Notes: generated by a model from the letters alone, not told the origin. A stretch of DNA of 64,000 nucleotides from Salinibacterium sp. (GCA_025351795.1 JANXVG010000005.1:1-64000), one strand, 5' to 3'. Positions 27,167-36,289 are shown, numbered from the stretch's first letter. Numbers and translations are program-made.

Positions 27167-28093
27167 ATGATGATGACTGTCGCCGAATCATTAGCGCCAG
27201 CCACCGCCACGAGCGGCGCCGGGGTAACCCCCCGGCGCCGCACCGTAGTCTGGCTGGGTCTCGTTCCGTTTGCCGTCTACGTCGTACTTTTTCTCGCAAT
27301 TCCCGCCGTGCTCGCGGCCGGTAGCGGATTCTTCGACGAGTCGGGCGCGTTTACTCTCGCGAATCTGGCCGCGTTCGCCAACCCGCAGATCCTCGCCGCG
27401 TTCTGGGCATCGATCTGGGTTGCGGCCCTCACGGCCATTGTGGGGGCCGTGCTCGGTGCCGCGGTCTGCTTCGCACTGATGGGAACCAGGCCTGAGGGCT
27501 TCCTGCGCTCGGCCGTCGACTCGGCCAGCAGCGTGCTCGCCCAATTCGGCGGCGTCATGCTCGCCTTCGCGTTCATCGCGACGATCGGTACTCAGGGGCT
27601 GCTCACCCGATGGCTCGTCTCGATGGGGTTCACTCAGAATCTGTTTTCGCATTTCAACAACGGCGGGCCGCTGTTGTATCAAGTTCCTGGGCTGGTCATT
27701 CCGTACCTCTATTTTCAGGTTCCGCTGATGATCCTCACCTTTCTGCCCGCGATGCAGGGGCTTAAGACGACGTGGGGTGAGGCCAACGCGATTCTTGGTG
27801 GCACCCGCTTTACGTATTGGACGCGCATCGCGATGCCAATTCTCGCGCCCGCCTTCTTCGGAAGCCTCATCCTGCTGTTCGCGAACTCGTTTTCGTCGTA
27901 CGCTACGGCGGCCGCGCTGATCGACCAGGGCGGCATCATCCCGCTCACGATCCGCCAACAGCTCACGAGCGAGACTGTGGTCGGGGTGTCTAACGTTGCC
28001 GGTGTTCTCGCTCTCGGCATGGTGGTGATTATGGTCGTTTTGATGACCGCGTATTCGGCGTTGCAGCGACGTGCCTCCCGGTGGCAGCGATGA
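27167..28093 (+). CDS. ABC transporter permease
   Basis: A 308-residue inner-membrane permease with about six helices. The coupling EAA-like loop reads WGEANAILGGTRFTYWTRIAMP in overlapping parts (conserved EA...G). Three successive ATG codons (27167, 27170, 27173) make the exact start uncertain. It lies 10 nt after the substrate-binding protein gene and overlaps the next permease by 4 nt (ATGA). Confidence 0.88.
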   Translation: MMMTVAESLAPATATSGAGVTPRRRTVVWLGLVPFAVYVVLFLAIPAVLAAGSGFFDESGAFTLANLAAFANPQILAAFWASIWVAALTAIVGAVLGAAVCFALMGTRPEGFLRSAVDSASSVLAQFGGVMLAFAFIATIGTQGLLTRWLVSMGFTQNLFSHFNNGGPLLYQVPGLVIPYLYFQVPLMILTFLPAMQGLKTTWGEANAILGGTRFTYWTRIAMPILAPAFFGSLILLFANSFSSYATAAALIDQGGIIPLTIRQQLTSETVVGVSNVAGVLALGMVVIMVVLMTAYSALQRRASRWQR

Positions 28094-28914
28094 GCGCACT
28101 GAGGTTTGGAGCCGAGCCCGGTCGGGTGACCCGATGGGTGATTCTCGGCTCGGTCGGAATCGTCTTTATGGTGCCCATTGTCGCGATGCTCGAATTCACT
28201 CTGCGGGTGGGGCAGCCGGCCAAGGGTGTGCAGACCTACGGGTTCGCGCACTACCTGGCCCTGTTCAGTCCGCTCAACGAGTCGACGTATGACGTGTTGT
28301 TCCAAGGCATCGTGAACTCACTCACCATTTGCGTGATCACGGTTGCTATCGTGCTCGTGCTTCTCCTGCCGACGATGATTCTCGTTGAGCTCAAATTTCC
28401 GCATCTGCGGCGGGTGCTCGAGTTCGTCTGCATCATTCCCATCACGATCCCCTCCATCGTGCTTGTTGTCGGCTTCGTGCCGGTGTACTCGATTGTCGCT
28501 CGCATCTTCGGCAGTTCGCCGTGGACCCTCGCTTTCGCTGTGGGTGTGATCGTCTTGCCCTACGCCTACCGCCCGATCGCGGCAAACCTGGCGTCGGTCG
28601 ACGTGGTGATTCTGAGTGAAGCGAGCCGATCTCTCGGTGCGGGCTGGCTGAGTGTGCTGGGCCGGGTCATCTTGCCGAACCTTCGACGGGGCATCTTCGC
28701 GTCGTGCTTTATCACCATCGCCGTCGTGCTCGGCGAGTACACGATTGCGTCGTTCCTCAGCAGGAACACCTTCCAGACGGCACTCGTTCTGCTGCAGCAC
28801 ACCGACCCTTACGTCGCCGTGATCTTCGCGGTGGTTGCGCTCGTTTTTGCGTTCTTCCTTCTTCTACTCATCGGTCGGCTGGGTTCCACCCGCCGGGACA
28901 GGACCTCATCATGA
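28090..28914 (+). CDS. ABC transporter permease
   Basis: Second permease of the importer, 274 residues, about six helices, with the coupling loop LSEASRSLGAGWLSVLGRVILP (EA-R-LGA-----RVILP, matching the EAA consensus). The ATG at 28090 overlaps the previous stop; a GTG 9 nt earlier is possible. Overlaps the ATPase start by 4 nt. Confidence 0.88.
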   Translation: MSALRFGAEPGRVTRWVILGSVGIVFMVPIVAMLEFTLRVGQPAKGVQTYGFAHYLALFSPLNESTYDVLFQGIVNSLTICVITVAIVLVLLLPTMILVELKFPHLRRVLEFVCIIPITIPSIVLVVGFVPVYSIVARIFGSSPWTLAFAVGVIVLPYAYRPIAANLASVDVVILSEASRSLGAGWLSVLGRVILPNLRRGIFASCFITIAVVLGEYTIASFLSRNTFQTALVLLQHTDPYVAVIFAVVALVFAFFLLLLIGRLGSTRRDRTSS

Positions 28915-29975
28915 CCCTCATCGCGGATGCGCCGATCACCACAATGTCGTCGGGTGCGACTGTCGAACTCATCGACGTCGTCAAGGATTACTCGGGGCAT
29001 CGAGCCCTTACCGGAGTGAATCTGTCGATCAAACCGGGAGAGTTCGTCGCACTTCTTGGGCCGTCTGGGTGTGGAAAGACCACCGCGCTGCGAGCGCTCG
29101 CCGGGCTGGAGCAGGTGAACGGGGGCAGCATTTTGATCGACGGTCGGGATGTCGTCAATGTTCCGGTGAACAAGCGCGATATCGGAATGGTCTTCCAGTC
29201 ATACTCACTCTTCCCGCACATGACCGCCCGTGAGAACGTTGAATTTGGACTGCGGATGCGCAAAGTCGACCCGGCGGAGCGTCGCAGGCGTGCCGAGGAG
29301 ACTCTCGAACTCGTCGGCCTCTCCGCGCTCTCCGGGAGATATTCCCACCAGCTTTCCGGTGGCCAGCAGCAGCGCGTCGCACTCGCCCGTGCACTCGTTA
29401 CTCGCCCACGGGTTCTGCTGCTCGACGAACCGCTATCTGCTCTCGACGCTAAGGTGCGTGTTCAGTTGCGCGACGAGATCCGCCGAATCCAGACTGATCT
29501 GGGAATCACGACCCTCTTCGTCACCCACGACCAGGAGGAGGCGCTTGCCGTCGCAGACCGAGTCGCGGTAATGCGCGACGGTCACGTCGAACAGATCGGT
29601 ACGCCCGAGGAGCTCTACACGGCTCCGATCTCTGCTTTTGTAGCCAACTTCGTTGGCCTCAGCAACCAGATTCCCGCTGAGGTGTCTGGGGGAGTGGTCA
29701 CCGTCCACGGACAGACGCTCGACCTCATCAACCGGCCACACCTCGACGGGCCGGTCATCGCGTTCGTGCGGCCTGAGGATATTGTCATCGATGCGCAGGG
29801 CATGACGTCGACCGTGCTGACCTCGAGTTTTCTGGGGTCTCTTCGTCGCACCCAGTTGCGGCTCGATGATGGCTCGGTGATCTCGGTTCAACACGATGTC
29901 GCCGACCAGCTTCAGCCGGGAGATACCGTGCGTGTGCGACTCAAAGGCAGGCCGGTGCTGGTCGGGCCGCGGTAG
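28911..29975 (+). CDS. ABC transporter ATP-binding protein
   Basis: A 354-residue ATPase of the spermidine/iron/phosphonate importer type. Walker A is GPSGCGKTT (about residues 45-53), the signature LSGGQQQRVALARAL, Walker B VLLLDEPLSALD and switch His in FVTHDQEEA. A C-terminal TOBE-like domain (from about 275: VIAFVRPEDIVI ... VRLKGRPVLV) is present. It completes the importer operon and is followed by a long inverted repeat. Confidence 0.94.
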   Translation: MTLIADAPITTMSSGATVELIDVVKDYSGHRALTGVNLSIKPGEFVALLGPSGCGKTTALRALAGLEQVNGGSILIDGRDVVNVPVNKRDIGMVFQSYSLFPHMTARENVEFGLRMRKVDPAERRRRAEETLELVGLSALSGRYSHQLSGGQQQRVALARALVTRPRVLLLDEPLSALDAKVRVQLRDEIRRIQTDLGITTLFVTHDQEEALAVADRVAVMRDGHVEQIGTPEELYTAPISAFVANFVGLSNQIPAEVSGGVVTVHGQTLDLINRPHLDGPVIAFVRPEDIVIDAQGMTSTVLTSSFLGSLRRTQLRLDDGSVISVQHDVADQLQPGDTVRVRLKGRPVLVGPR

Positions 29976-29979
29976 CCTC

Positions 29980-30026
29980 ACACGCAGCACCTGCGCGCAG
30001 CACTCGGTACGAGGTGCGGCGTGTGA
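29980..30026 (+). terminator. Long hairpin after the ABC importer operon
   Basis: cacacgcagcacct (29980-29993) and aggtgcggcgtgtg (30013-30026) are 14-bp arms with one mismatch and a 19-nt loop, starting just after the ATPase stop. No T run follows, as is common for actinobacterial terminators. It could also act as an operator or attenuator for the AI-2E family gene 50 bp downstream. Confidence 0.55.
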
Positions 30027-30078
30027 CGACGCATTCATATGCCCGTCGGGGCATGCGGTCGCGCCGTAGAATGTTGTT

Positions 30079-31233
30079 GTGACGATCGGACGTCGAAAAA
30101 TTCGCGCGGAGAGCGTCGTGCCCTTCCGCGTCGGAGGCGCCGTTCCTCCCGGCCTCCAGACGGCTGGCGCATACTCGTGGCGCATCCTCGTGGTCCTCGG
30201 CGTTGTCGCGGTATTCGTCTTCCTGGTCGTCCAATTCAAGTACATCGTGATCCCGTTCATGATCGCGATTCTCGTGGCCGCGCTTCTGGTTCCGCTCGTG
30301 CAATCACTCACCCGTCGTCGCTGGCCACGCTGGCTCGCAATCGTGGTCGTGATGGCTGCGGCGATCGCCATCGTCGCGGGACTGGTGTTTGTGGTGATCG
30401 CGCAGATCCGAAGCGGATTCCCTGACCTGCAGACTCGCTCACTGACCGCGTACGAAGAGTTCAAGAACTTCCTCGCCACGTCGCCACTGCGACTGACCGA
30501 CGCACAGATCAACACCTACGTCACTGAAGCCATCGCTGCGGTGCAAAAAGATAGCCAGGTACTCATCAGCGGTGTGCTGTCGGTTGGCTCCACCGCCGGG
30601 CATGTGCTCGCTGGGCTCCTGCTAACGCTTTTCGCAACGGTGTTTATCCTCATTGATGGTGCCGGCATCTGGAAGTGGATTGTGCGCTTGTTCCCGCGCA
30701 CGGCTCGCGCTGCCGTCGACGGATCGGGCCACGCGGGGTGGCTCACGCTCACGACTTTCGTCAGAGTACAGATCTTCGTTGCAGCGGTCGACGCCATCGG
30801 CATAGGTCTCGGCGCGTGGATTGTCGGCCTCGTGTTCGGCGGATTCCCGCTCGTGATCCCGATCGCCATCGCGGTGTTCCTCGGCTCCTTCATCCCCGTG
30901 GTCGGCGCCGTGCTCACCGGATCGCTCGCCGTCTTCGTGGCACTGGTATATCTTGGTCCGATGCCCGCCCTCATCATGAGCGGCGTCGTACTGCTCGTGC
31001 ATCAGGTTGAGAACCACGTACTGCAGCCACTCGTGATGGGAACGGCGGTGAAAGTGCATCCACTCGCGGTCGTTTTCGCCGTGGCTGCAGGCTCATTCAT
31101 CGCAGGAATCCCCGGTGCCCTGTTCGCCGTGCCGATCATTGCGGTGCTCAACGTCATGGTCAACTACATCGCACGCGCAGAGTGGCGCACTAACCCGCGG
31201 TCGAGAACAGAAGAAGAGCTACCTCATGCCTGA
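30079..31233 (+). CDS. AI-2E family transporter (PerM-type permease)
   Basis: A 384-residue polytopic membrane protein with about eight helices. The family pattern is visible in ILVAALLVPLVQSLTRRRWPRWLA, a long central extracellular/amphipathic part (residues about 115-170), and the conserved FLGSFIPVVGAVLTG and HQVENHVLQPLVMG motifs. Homologues export small molecules or Na+/H+; substrate unknown. GTG start at 30079. Its 3' end overlaps ilvA by 8 nt, so the two are cotranscribed. Confidence 0.9.
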   Translation: MTIGRRKIRAESVVPFRVGGAVPPGLQTAGAYSWRILVVLGVVAVFVFLVVQFKYIVIPFMIAILVAALLVPLVQSLTRRRWPRWLAIVVVMAAAIAIVAGLVFVVIAQIRSGFPDLQTRSLTAYEEFKNFLATSPLRLTDAQINTYVTEAIAAVQKDSQVLISGVLSVGSTAGHVLAGLLLTLFATVFILIDGAGIWKWIVRLFPRTARAAVDGSGHAGWLTLTTFVRVQIFVAAVDAIGIGLGAWIVGLVFGGFPLVIPIAIAVFLGSFIPVVGAVLTGSLAVFVALVYLGPMPALIMSGVVLLVHQVENHVLQPLVMGTAVKVHPLAVVFAVAAGSFIAGIPGALFAVPIIAVLNVMVNYIARAEWRTNPRSRTEEELPHA

Positions 31234-32464
31234 ACGCGTAGTGACCGGCCCAACGCTGGCGGACTTCGAAGAGGCACGCACGCGCGTCTCGGTCGCGGCG
31301 AAAGTCACCCCGATGGAAACCTCGCGTTTTCTGTCTGACATTCTCGGGTCGCCCGTCTACCTCAAGTGTGAGAATCTGCAGCGCACCGGTTCGTACAAAA
31401 TTCGCGGCGCCTACAACCGCATCTCCCGCTTAACCGACCTCGAGAAGTCGCGTGGGGTTGTCGCTGCCTCGGCCGGCAATCACGCTCAAGGGGTGGCCTA
31501 CGCCGCGCGTGAGCTAGATATCACGGCGACCATCTTCATGCCGGTTGGCGTGGCTCTGCCCAAGCTGCAGGCCACGAAAGACTATGGAGCCCATGTCGTG
31601 CTGCGCGGTCACACGGTCGATGAGCCGCTTCGCGCTGCGGCAGAATTTGCGCGCACGACCGGAGCAGTGCTCATCCATCCTTTCGACCACGCGGATGTCG
31701 TGGCCGGCCAGGGAACACTCGGTTTGGAGATTCTCGACCAGCGCCCCGACGTTGACACGATCGTCGTGCCGATCGGTGGCGGCGGACTGATCTCCGGAGT
31801 AGCGAGCGCCGTGAAGCAGCGTGCGGCACAGCTCGGTCGCATCGTCAAGATTATTGGCGTTCAGGCGGCGAACGCGGCCCCGTACCCGATCTCACTCAAG
31901 CGGGGTGCTCCCACCGAGATCACGATCGTGCCCACGATTGCCGACGGCATAGCCGTCTCGAAGCCCGGCGAGTTGAACTTTGCCATCGTGCGCGACATGG
32001 TCGACGAAGTCGTGACGGTGAGTGAAGACGACATGGCGCAGGCGCTGCTGGTATTGCTCGAGCGCGCCAAGCTCGTGGTTGAGCCAGCCGGCGCCGCTGG
32101 GGTCGCGGCGATTTTATCGGGGCAGATCACCGCATCCGGAACCACCGTGGTCATTTTGAGCGGGGGCAACATCGACCCGCTCATGATGGAGCGCGTGATC
32201 GCTCACGGGCTCGCCGCCTCAGAGCGCTACCTCAAGCTGCGCATTCCGCTGCCTGATCGCCCCGGCCAGCTCGCACGCACGGCGGCGATCGTGGCCGAGA
32301 GTAATGCGAACGTCGTAGAGGTGCTGCACACGCGGCACGGAAATGGCATGCAGATCAGCCAGGTCGAACTCGAATTACACATCGAGACCAGAGGGCCGGA
32401 GCACGCCGAGCAGGTGCTGGATCGATTGCGTGAAGAGGGCTACGAGCCCCGCATCGATTTCTAG
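31226..32464 (+). CDS. ilvA: Threonine ammonia-lyase
   Basis: A 412-residue PLP enzyme converting L-threonine to 2-oxobutyrate and ammonia. The PLP lysine is in QRTGSYKIRGAYNRI, the substrate loop is SAGNHAQGVA, and the phosphate-binding GGGG lies in VPIGGGGLISG. A single C-terminal ACT domain (LKLRIPLPDRPGQL onward) marks the shorter form often annotated as catabolic; in actinobacteria it may still serve isoleucine synthesis. Start ATG 31226 lies inside the upstream gene. Its stop directly abuts the stop of convergent greA. Confidence 0.94.
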   Translation: MPERVVTGPTLADFEEARTRVSVAAKVTPMETSRFLSDILGSPVYLKCENLQRTGSYKIRGAYNRISRLTDLEKSRGVVAASAGNHAQGVAYAARELDITATIFMPVGVALPKLQATKDYGAHVVLRGHTVDEPLRAAAEFARTTGAVLIHPFDHADVVAGQGTLGLEILDQRPDVDTIVVPIGGGGLISGVASAVKQRAAQLGRIVKIIGVQAANAAPYPISLKRGAPTEITIVPTIADGIAVSKPGELNFAIVRDMVDEVVTVSEDDMAQALLVLLERAKLVVEPAGAAGVAAILSGQITASGTTVVILSGGNIDPLMMERVIAHGLAASERYLKLRIPLPDRPGQLARTAAIVAESNANVVEVLHTRHGNGMQISQVELELHIETRGPEHAEQVLDRLREEGYEPRIDF

Positions 32465-32953
32465 CTACGGTACGTACGTCTCCACGTTGACGATCTCGAC
32501 GCTGATCTGTTTACCGTTAGGCGCCGTGTAGCTTGTTGAGTCGCCCACGGCGAGCCCAATAATCGCGATGCCGAGGGGACTGCCCTCACTATAGACATCG
32601 AGGTCGCTGTCGCCGACAATTTCGCGACTGCCAATGAGGAAGATGGTCTCGTCGCCCATAATCTTCGCCCTGATGACGGTGCCCGGCTCGACAACTCCGG
32701 TGCTCTGCGGGGCCTCACCCACGACGGCGTGACGCAGGAGTTCGGTGAGTACGCGGATGCGCGCCTCAATCTTGCCCTGCTCTTCTTTCGCGGCGTGGTA
32801 TCCGCCGTTCTCCTTGAGATCACCCTCTTCTCGCGCTGACTCGATCTTCTTGGCGATCTCGAGACGGCCTTCACCACTGAGTTGCTCGAGTTCCGCGCTT
32901 CGGCGGTCGAACGCTTCCTGGGTCAACCAGGTAACGGGGCGGTCGTGCGACAC
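32465..32953 (-). CDS. greA: Transcription elongation factor GreA
   Basis: A 162-residue factor that stimulates RNA polymerase to cleave backtracked transcripts. The N-terminal coiled coil ends in the acidic tip SAREEGDLKENGGYHAAKE, with the Asp and Glu needed for cleavage, and the C-terminal FKBP-like domain ends SPLGIAIIGLAVGD. The GTG at 32953 is preceded by AGGAG at the right distance; an upstream ATG (32977) has no Shine-Dalgarno. Shares its terminus with ilvA with no base between the two stop codons. Confidence 0.95.
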   Translation of the reverse strand: MSHDRPVTWLTQEAFDRRSAELEQLSGEGRLEIAKKIESAREEGDLKENGGYHAAKEEQGKIEARIRVLTELLRHAVVGEAPQSTGVVEPGTVIRAKIMGDETIFLIGSREIVGDSDLDVYSEGSPLGIAIIGLAVGDSTSYTAPNGKQISVEIVNVETYVP

Positions 32954-33013
32954 GGTGATCTCCTCACAGAACGACATGGGCTAGCACGTGCCAGCCGGGT
33001 GAATCAGACAAGC

Positions 33014-33430
33014 CTAGGTGAGCCAGCAGCGATAAACCGACCCAGATACGGCGGCCTCGGTGGTGCGCACCGCTTGGGTGAACGATCGCGTGCGCACAGT
33101 GGATGCCGCAACCTCGAAGACTTTCCAACCCACGATCGAATACGACTGATTGAGAGCCTGCACAGCGCACCGCGACGTCATTCCGATGGGTACCGTGAGC
33201 TCAAAAGTCACGTCGACTTCGTGTGTGCTGACGATCACCTGACCGGTGTCTGAGGTTTCAAGCGACGCGGCTGGTGAGAAGAGCCCGCCCCACACGACCC
33301 ACGCAGCAAACACGATCACGAAGGCGACCGCCGTGCCGATCGCGATCCACCGAGTACGGCTGGTGGCCCGGGGGTTGCGTCCATAGCGAGCGTCGACGTC
33401 CAGCGCACCCTGCCCGCTGTTTTCGGTCAC
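33014..33430 (-). CDS. DUF4307 domain-containing membrane protein
   Basis: A 138-residue actinobacterial protein: short polar N-terminus (ARYGRNP), one transmembrane helix (WIAIGTAVAFVIVFAAWVVWG) and an extracytoplasmic beta-rich domain with two cysteines (SRCAVQALNQS ... SVYRCWL). Function unknown. Its position between greA and divergent mca is conserved in many actinobacteria. Confidence 0.85.
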   Translation of the reverse strand: MTENSGQGALDVDARYGRNPRATSRTRWIAIGTAVAFVIVFAAWVVWGGLFSPAASLETSDTGQVIVSTHEVDVTFELTVPIGMTSRCAVQALNQSYSIVGWKVFEVAASTVRTRSFTQAVRTTEAAVSGSVYRCWLT

Positions 33431-33494
33431 ACTGACTCCTCGGTACTGCGGATAGTCTTGACTTCCAAGGCTATTAGCTATCCCGAGGAGTTTG

Positions 33495-34367
33495 GTGACA
33501 CTGCGTCTTCTTGCTGTGCATGCCCACCCCGACGACGAGTCGAGTAAGGGCGCAGCTACTTATGCTGCTTATCGAGCGCGAGGCGCGCGCGTGATGATCG
33601 TGAGTTGCACGGGCGGCGAACGCGGTGACATCCTGAACGCGGGTCTCGAGCGGCGGCCGATGGGCGAGCGAGATCTCGCCGGGCTCAGGCGCATCGAGAT
33701 GGCCGAAGCCCAAGAGGTGATGGGTGTCGAACATCGATGGCTCGGCTATGCAGATTCGGGGCTGCCCGAGAACGGCGAAGTTCTCGCTTCCGACTGCTTC
33801 GCAACGATTCCGCTGCAGATTTCGGCTCAACCGCTCGTGCGTTTGCTCCGTGACTACCGGCCGCATGTTGTTGTGACCTACGACCAGAACGGCGGGTATC
33901 CGCACCCCGACCACATCCGCACGCACGAGGTCACTATGCGTGCTGTCGATGAAGCGGCCGATACCTCGGTTTTGCCAGAACTCGGTGCCTCGTGGGCGGT
34001 TTCCAAGGTCTACTACGAACGCATCTTCAACGCGCCGAGGCTTCTCGCGGTGCACGCCGCGATGAGTGAACTGAGCCCGGCGCATCCGAGCCTCGAGCGC
34101 CTCGAGCAACTCGCGGGGTGGATGAAGGATCGCCCAGACACCGCAACAACCCGCGTACCGATCGGCGACTTTCTGGAGGTGCGAGACGCGGCGTTGCGTT
34201 CACACGCGAGCCAGGTTAAGCCAGAAGATGAGTTCTTTTTCTGGCCGAATGACGTGCTGCGCGGTGCGTGGCCGTTCGAGGACTACGAGCTGGTGAGGTC
34301 GTCCGTGGATTCGCCGCAACCCGAGAGCGACCTGTTCGCCGGCATTACAGATGAGAGCGACGCATGA
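33495..34367 (+). CDS. mca: Mycothiol S-conjugate amidase
   Basis: A 290-residue zinc amidase of the LmbE/PIG-L fold that cleaves mycothiol conjugates of toxins into a mercapturic acid and GlcN-inositol. The metal site is seen in VHAHPDDESSKG and HPDHIRTH, and VSCTGGERGDILN and YDQNGGYPHPDH are strongly conserved. The GTG at 33495 lies 4 nt after GAGGAG and is preferred to the TTG one codon before. It implies a mycothiol-producing actinobacterium. Confidence 0.93.
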   Translation: MTLRLLAVHAHPDDESSKGAATYAAYRARGARVMIVSCTGGERGDILNAGLERRPMGERDLAGLRRIEMAEAQEVMGVEHRWLGYADSGLPENGEVLASDCFATIPLQISAQPLVRLLRDYRPHVVVTYDQNGGYPHPDHIRTHEVTMRAVDEAADTSVLPELGASWAVSKVYYERIFNAPRLLAVHAAMSELSPAHPSLERLEQLAGWMKDRPDTATTRVPIGDFLEVRDAALRSHASQVKPEDEFFFWPNDVLRGAWPFEDYELVRSSVDSPQPESDLFAGITDESDA

Positions 34368-34687
34368 GTGCACTAGTTCCGGTAATTATCTGGTTGGCCG
34401 ATCCGACACCCTCGCTGCCGCCAGCATCCACCGCGCCGGATGATCTTGTCACGCCGGGAGTCATCGGCTTCGTGATTACCTTTCTGGTGGCGGTTGCAAC
34501 CGTGTTCCTGATCATCGACATGACGCGCCGCATCCGCCGGGTGCGCTACCGCGAGGAGATTCGGGCGCAACTCGCGGTCGAGCAACACGCAGTGGCATCC
34601 ACCCCGTCGGCGCTGTCGAAGAAGCGATCGCCTGCTTCGACGAGTGCTCTCCCGGCGAAGCCTGCCACGAAGCCGAGGAGCGGCTAG
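34364..34687 (+). CDS. Small single-pass membrane protein downstream of mca
   Basis: A 107-residue protein with a Pro/Ser-rich N-terminus, one transmembrane helix (VIGFVITFLVAVATVFLII) and a basic cytoplasmic tail (MTRRIRRVRYREEIRAQL) ending in Pro/Ala/Lys. Its ATG overlaps the mca stop (ATGA). Similar small proteins follow mca in other actinobacteria; function unknown. Confidence 0.8.
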   Translation: MSALVPVIIWLADPTPSLPPASTAPDDLVTPGVIGFVITFLVAVATVFLIIDMTRRIRRVRYREEIRAQLAVEQHAVASTPSALSKKRSPASTSALPAKPATKPRSG

Positions 34688-34693
34688 CCCACG

Positions 34694-35440
34694 CTACGAC
34701 AGGATGGGTGGGTTCGTCGCGACGATGAAGATTCCGGTCCAGTGGCAGAGAAACGCGAGCAGCGTGAGCGTATGGAAGATTTCGTGGAATCCAAATCGGC
34801 CGGGGAATGGATTTGGGCGCTTAAGGCCGTAGATCACGGCACCGACGGTGTAGCAGAGCCCGCCGATGAGAATCAGCGTCATCATGACCGCATTCGCGTT
34901 GAAGAAGTCAACGATGAAGACCAGTGCGCCCCAGCCCATCGCGACATAGAGCGGTACGTAGAGCCAGCGCGGCGCTCCGATCCAGAAAATGCGGAACACA
35001 ATGCCGAGCCCCGCCCCGCCCCAGATCAGCCACAACAGCAGGGTCGCCTTAGCTGGCGGCAGGCATAAGACGGTGATCGGCGTATACGAACCAGCAATGA
35101 GCAGGAAGATGTTCGCGTGATCGAAGCGCTTGAGCAGTCGCTTGGTGCGGTCGCTGCCGGTGAAGCGGTGATAGAGCGCTGACACCCCGAACAGCAGCAG
35201 CGATGATGCCACAAAGACGGCGGAGCTGATCTTGGCGGGGATCCCCTGCCCGGCCACGATGAGAATGATGCCGAGTACGACCGCAACGGGGAACGTTCCC
35301 GCATGAATCCAGCCGCGCCAGGTCGGTTTGACATCTGCGACCCCATGCTCGATCTCGTCGTCGACGAGGGGAAGGCGCGGGATGCCTGATGTCTCGGTGT
35401 CAGCGTCGTCGTGGGCGGCGTTGGGGGGATTCGCGGTCAT
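34694..35440 (-). CDS. Hemolysin III family (PAQR-like) membrane protein
   Basis: A 248-residue, seven-helix protein. The PAQR/HlyIII metal-site motifs are visible: SALYHRFTGSDRTKRLLKRFDHANIFLLIAGSYTP in overlapping parts, and near the C-terminus FGFHEIFHTLTLLAFLCHW. It is probably a membrane hydrolase of the CREST superfamily; haemolytic activity is not implied. Transcribed convergently toward mca. Confidence 0.92.
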   Translation of the reverse strand: MTANPPNAAHDDADTETSGIPRLPLVDDEIEHGVADVKPTWRGWIHAGTFPVAVVLGIILIVAGQGIPAKISSAVFVASSLLLFGVSALYHRFTGSDRTKRLLKRFDHANIFLLIAGSYTPITVLCLPPAKATLLLWLIWGGAGLGIVFRIFWIGAPRWLYVPLYVAMGWGALVFIVDFFNANAVMMTLILIGGLCYTVGAVIYGLKRPNPFPGRFGFHEIFHTLTLLAFLCHWTGIFIVATNPPILS

Positions 35441-35503
35441 GCGAAAAGTGTACGACAGCCGGGATTCGGCAACCTGTCCTGCGCCGTAGACTAACGTAGG
35501 CGT

Positions 35504-36289
35504 GTGAAAGAGCGCGAGGTTCCGCTAGGTGGAGGCCTCCTCTACGGCCTGTACCAGAAGCGTCTCAAACGCTCGTTGGTAGGCCAATCACTGCCCAGGC
35601 ATGTCGCCATGATCATTGACGGCAACCGCCGATGGGCGCGTTTGCGCGAACTCGAAACCGCGGCCCATGGTCATCGTGCCGGTGCGGCTAAGTATCGCGA
35701 ATTCCTCGAGTGGTGTGACGACCTGGGTATCTCGGTCGCGACTCTGTATCTGCTCTCCACCGACAATCTGGTCAGCAGAACGCCGGCCGAACTGAACAGC
35801 CTGTTCGAGATCATTGCCAAACTCGCGGACGACCTTTCGCACTTTCGCAGGTGGCGCGTGCAGCACGTGGGGTCGACCGATGGGCTCCCGGCGAAACTGG
35901 TTGAGAAGCTTCAGGTGGCCCAGGAGCGCACCAAGGCGAACACCGGCCTCCACATTAATCTCGCGATCGGGTACGGTAGCCGGCGCGAGATAGCGGATGC
36001 CATGCGTAGCATCGTGGAAAAACATGCAGGGGAGGGCGGCACGCTCGATGCACTCGCCGAGATTCTCACGCCAGAGCTGATCGGTGAGCACCTGTACACC
36101 GTGGGTCAGCCAGATCCAGACCTCGTCATTCGCACGTCCGGGGAGCAACGCCTGAGCGACTTCATGCTCTGGCAAAGCGCCCACAGCGAGTTCTACTTTG
36201 TCGAGGCGCTCGGCCCCGACCTCCGCCAAATCGACTTTCTGCGCGCTCTGCGCGACTTTTCCCGACGACAGCGGAGGTTCGGGCAATGA
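35504..36289 (+). CDS. Isoprenyl (cis-prenyl) transferase
   Basis: A 261-residue cis-prenyltransferase that elongates allylic diphosphates with IPP in Z geometry. The catalytic Asp lies in HVAMIIDGNRRWA, with GHRAG, LYLLSTDN and the C-terminal PDLVIRTSGEQRLSDFMLWQ region with its Arg/Glu residues. The N-terminal extension and the sequence style resemble the mycobacterial short-chain (Z,E-FPP) enzyme, so it may make a short polyprenyl product rather than undecaprenyl diphosphate. GTG start. The stop overlaps the next gene (ATGA). Confidence 0.92.
   Translation: MKEREVPLGGGLLYGLYQKRLKRSLVGQSLPRHVAMIIDGNRRWARLRELETAAHGHRAGAAKYREFLEWCDDLGISVATLYLLSTDNLVSRTPAELNSLFEIIAKLADDLSHFRRWRVQHVGSTDGLPAKLVEKLQVAQERTKANTGLHINLAIGYGSRREIADAMRSIVEKHAGEGGTLDALAEILTPELIGEHLYTVGQPDPDLVIRTSGEQRLSDFMLWQSAHSEFYFVEALGPDLRQIDFLRALRDFSRRQRRFGQ

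Noticed and set aside
27191-28099. 302-codon minus-strand open frame opposite the first ABC permease gene
   Set aside because: Arg/Glu/His-rich shadow translation; the plus strand encodes a clear permease.
29433-30515. 360-codon minus-strand open frame spanning the ABC ATPase end and the AI-2E gene start
   Set aside because: Crosses two real genes and the hairpin between them; no protein-like pattern.
33440-33494. Promoter pair TTGACT / TAGCTAT between DUF4307 and mca genes
   Set aside because: The boxes are only about 12 bp apart, too close for a sigma-70 promoter.
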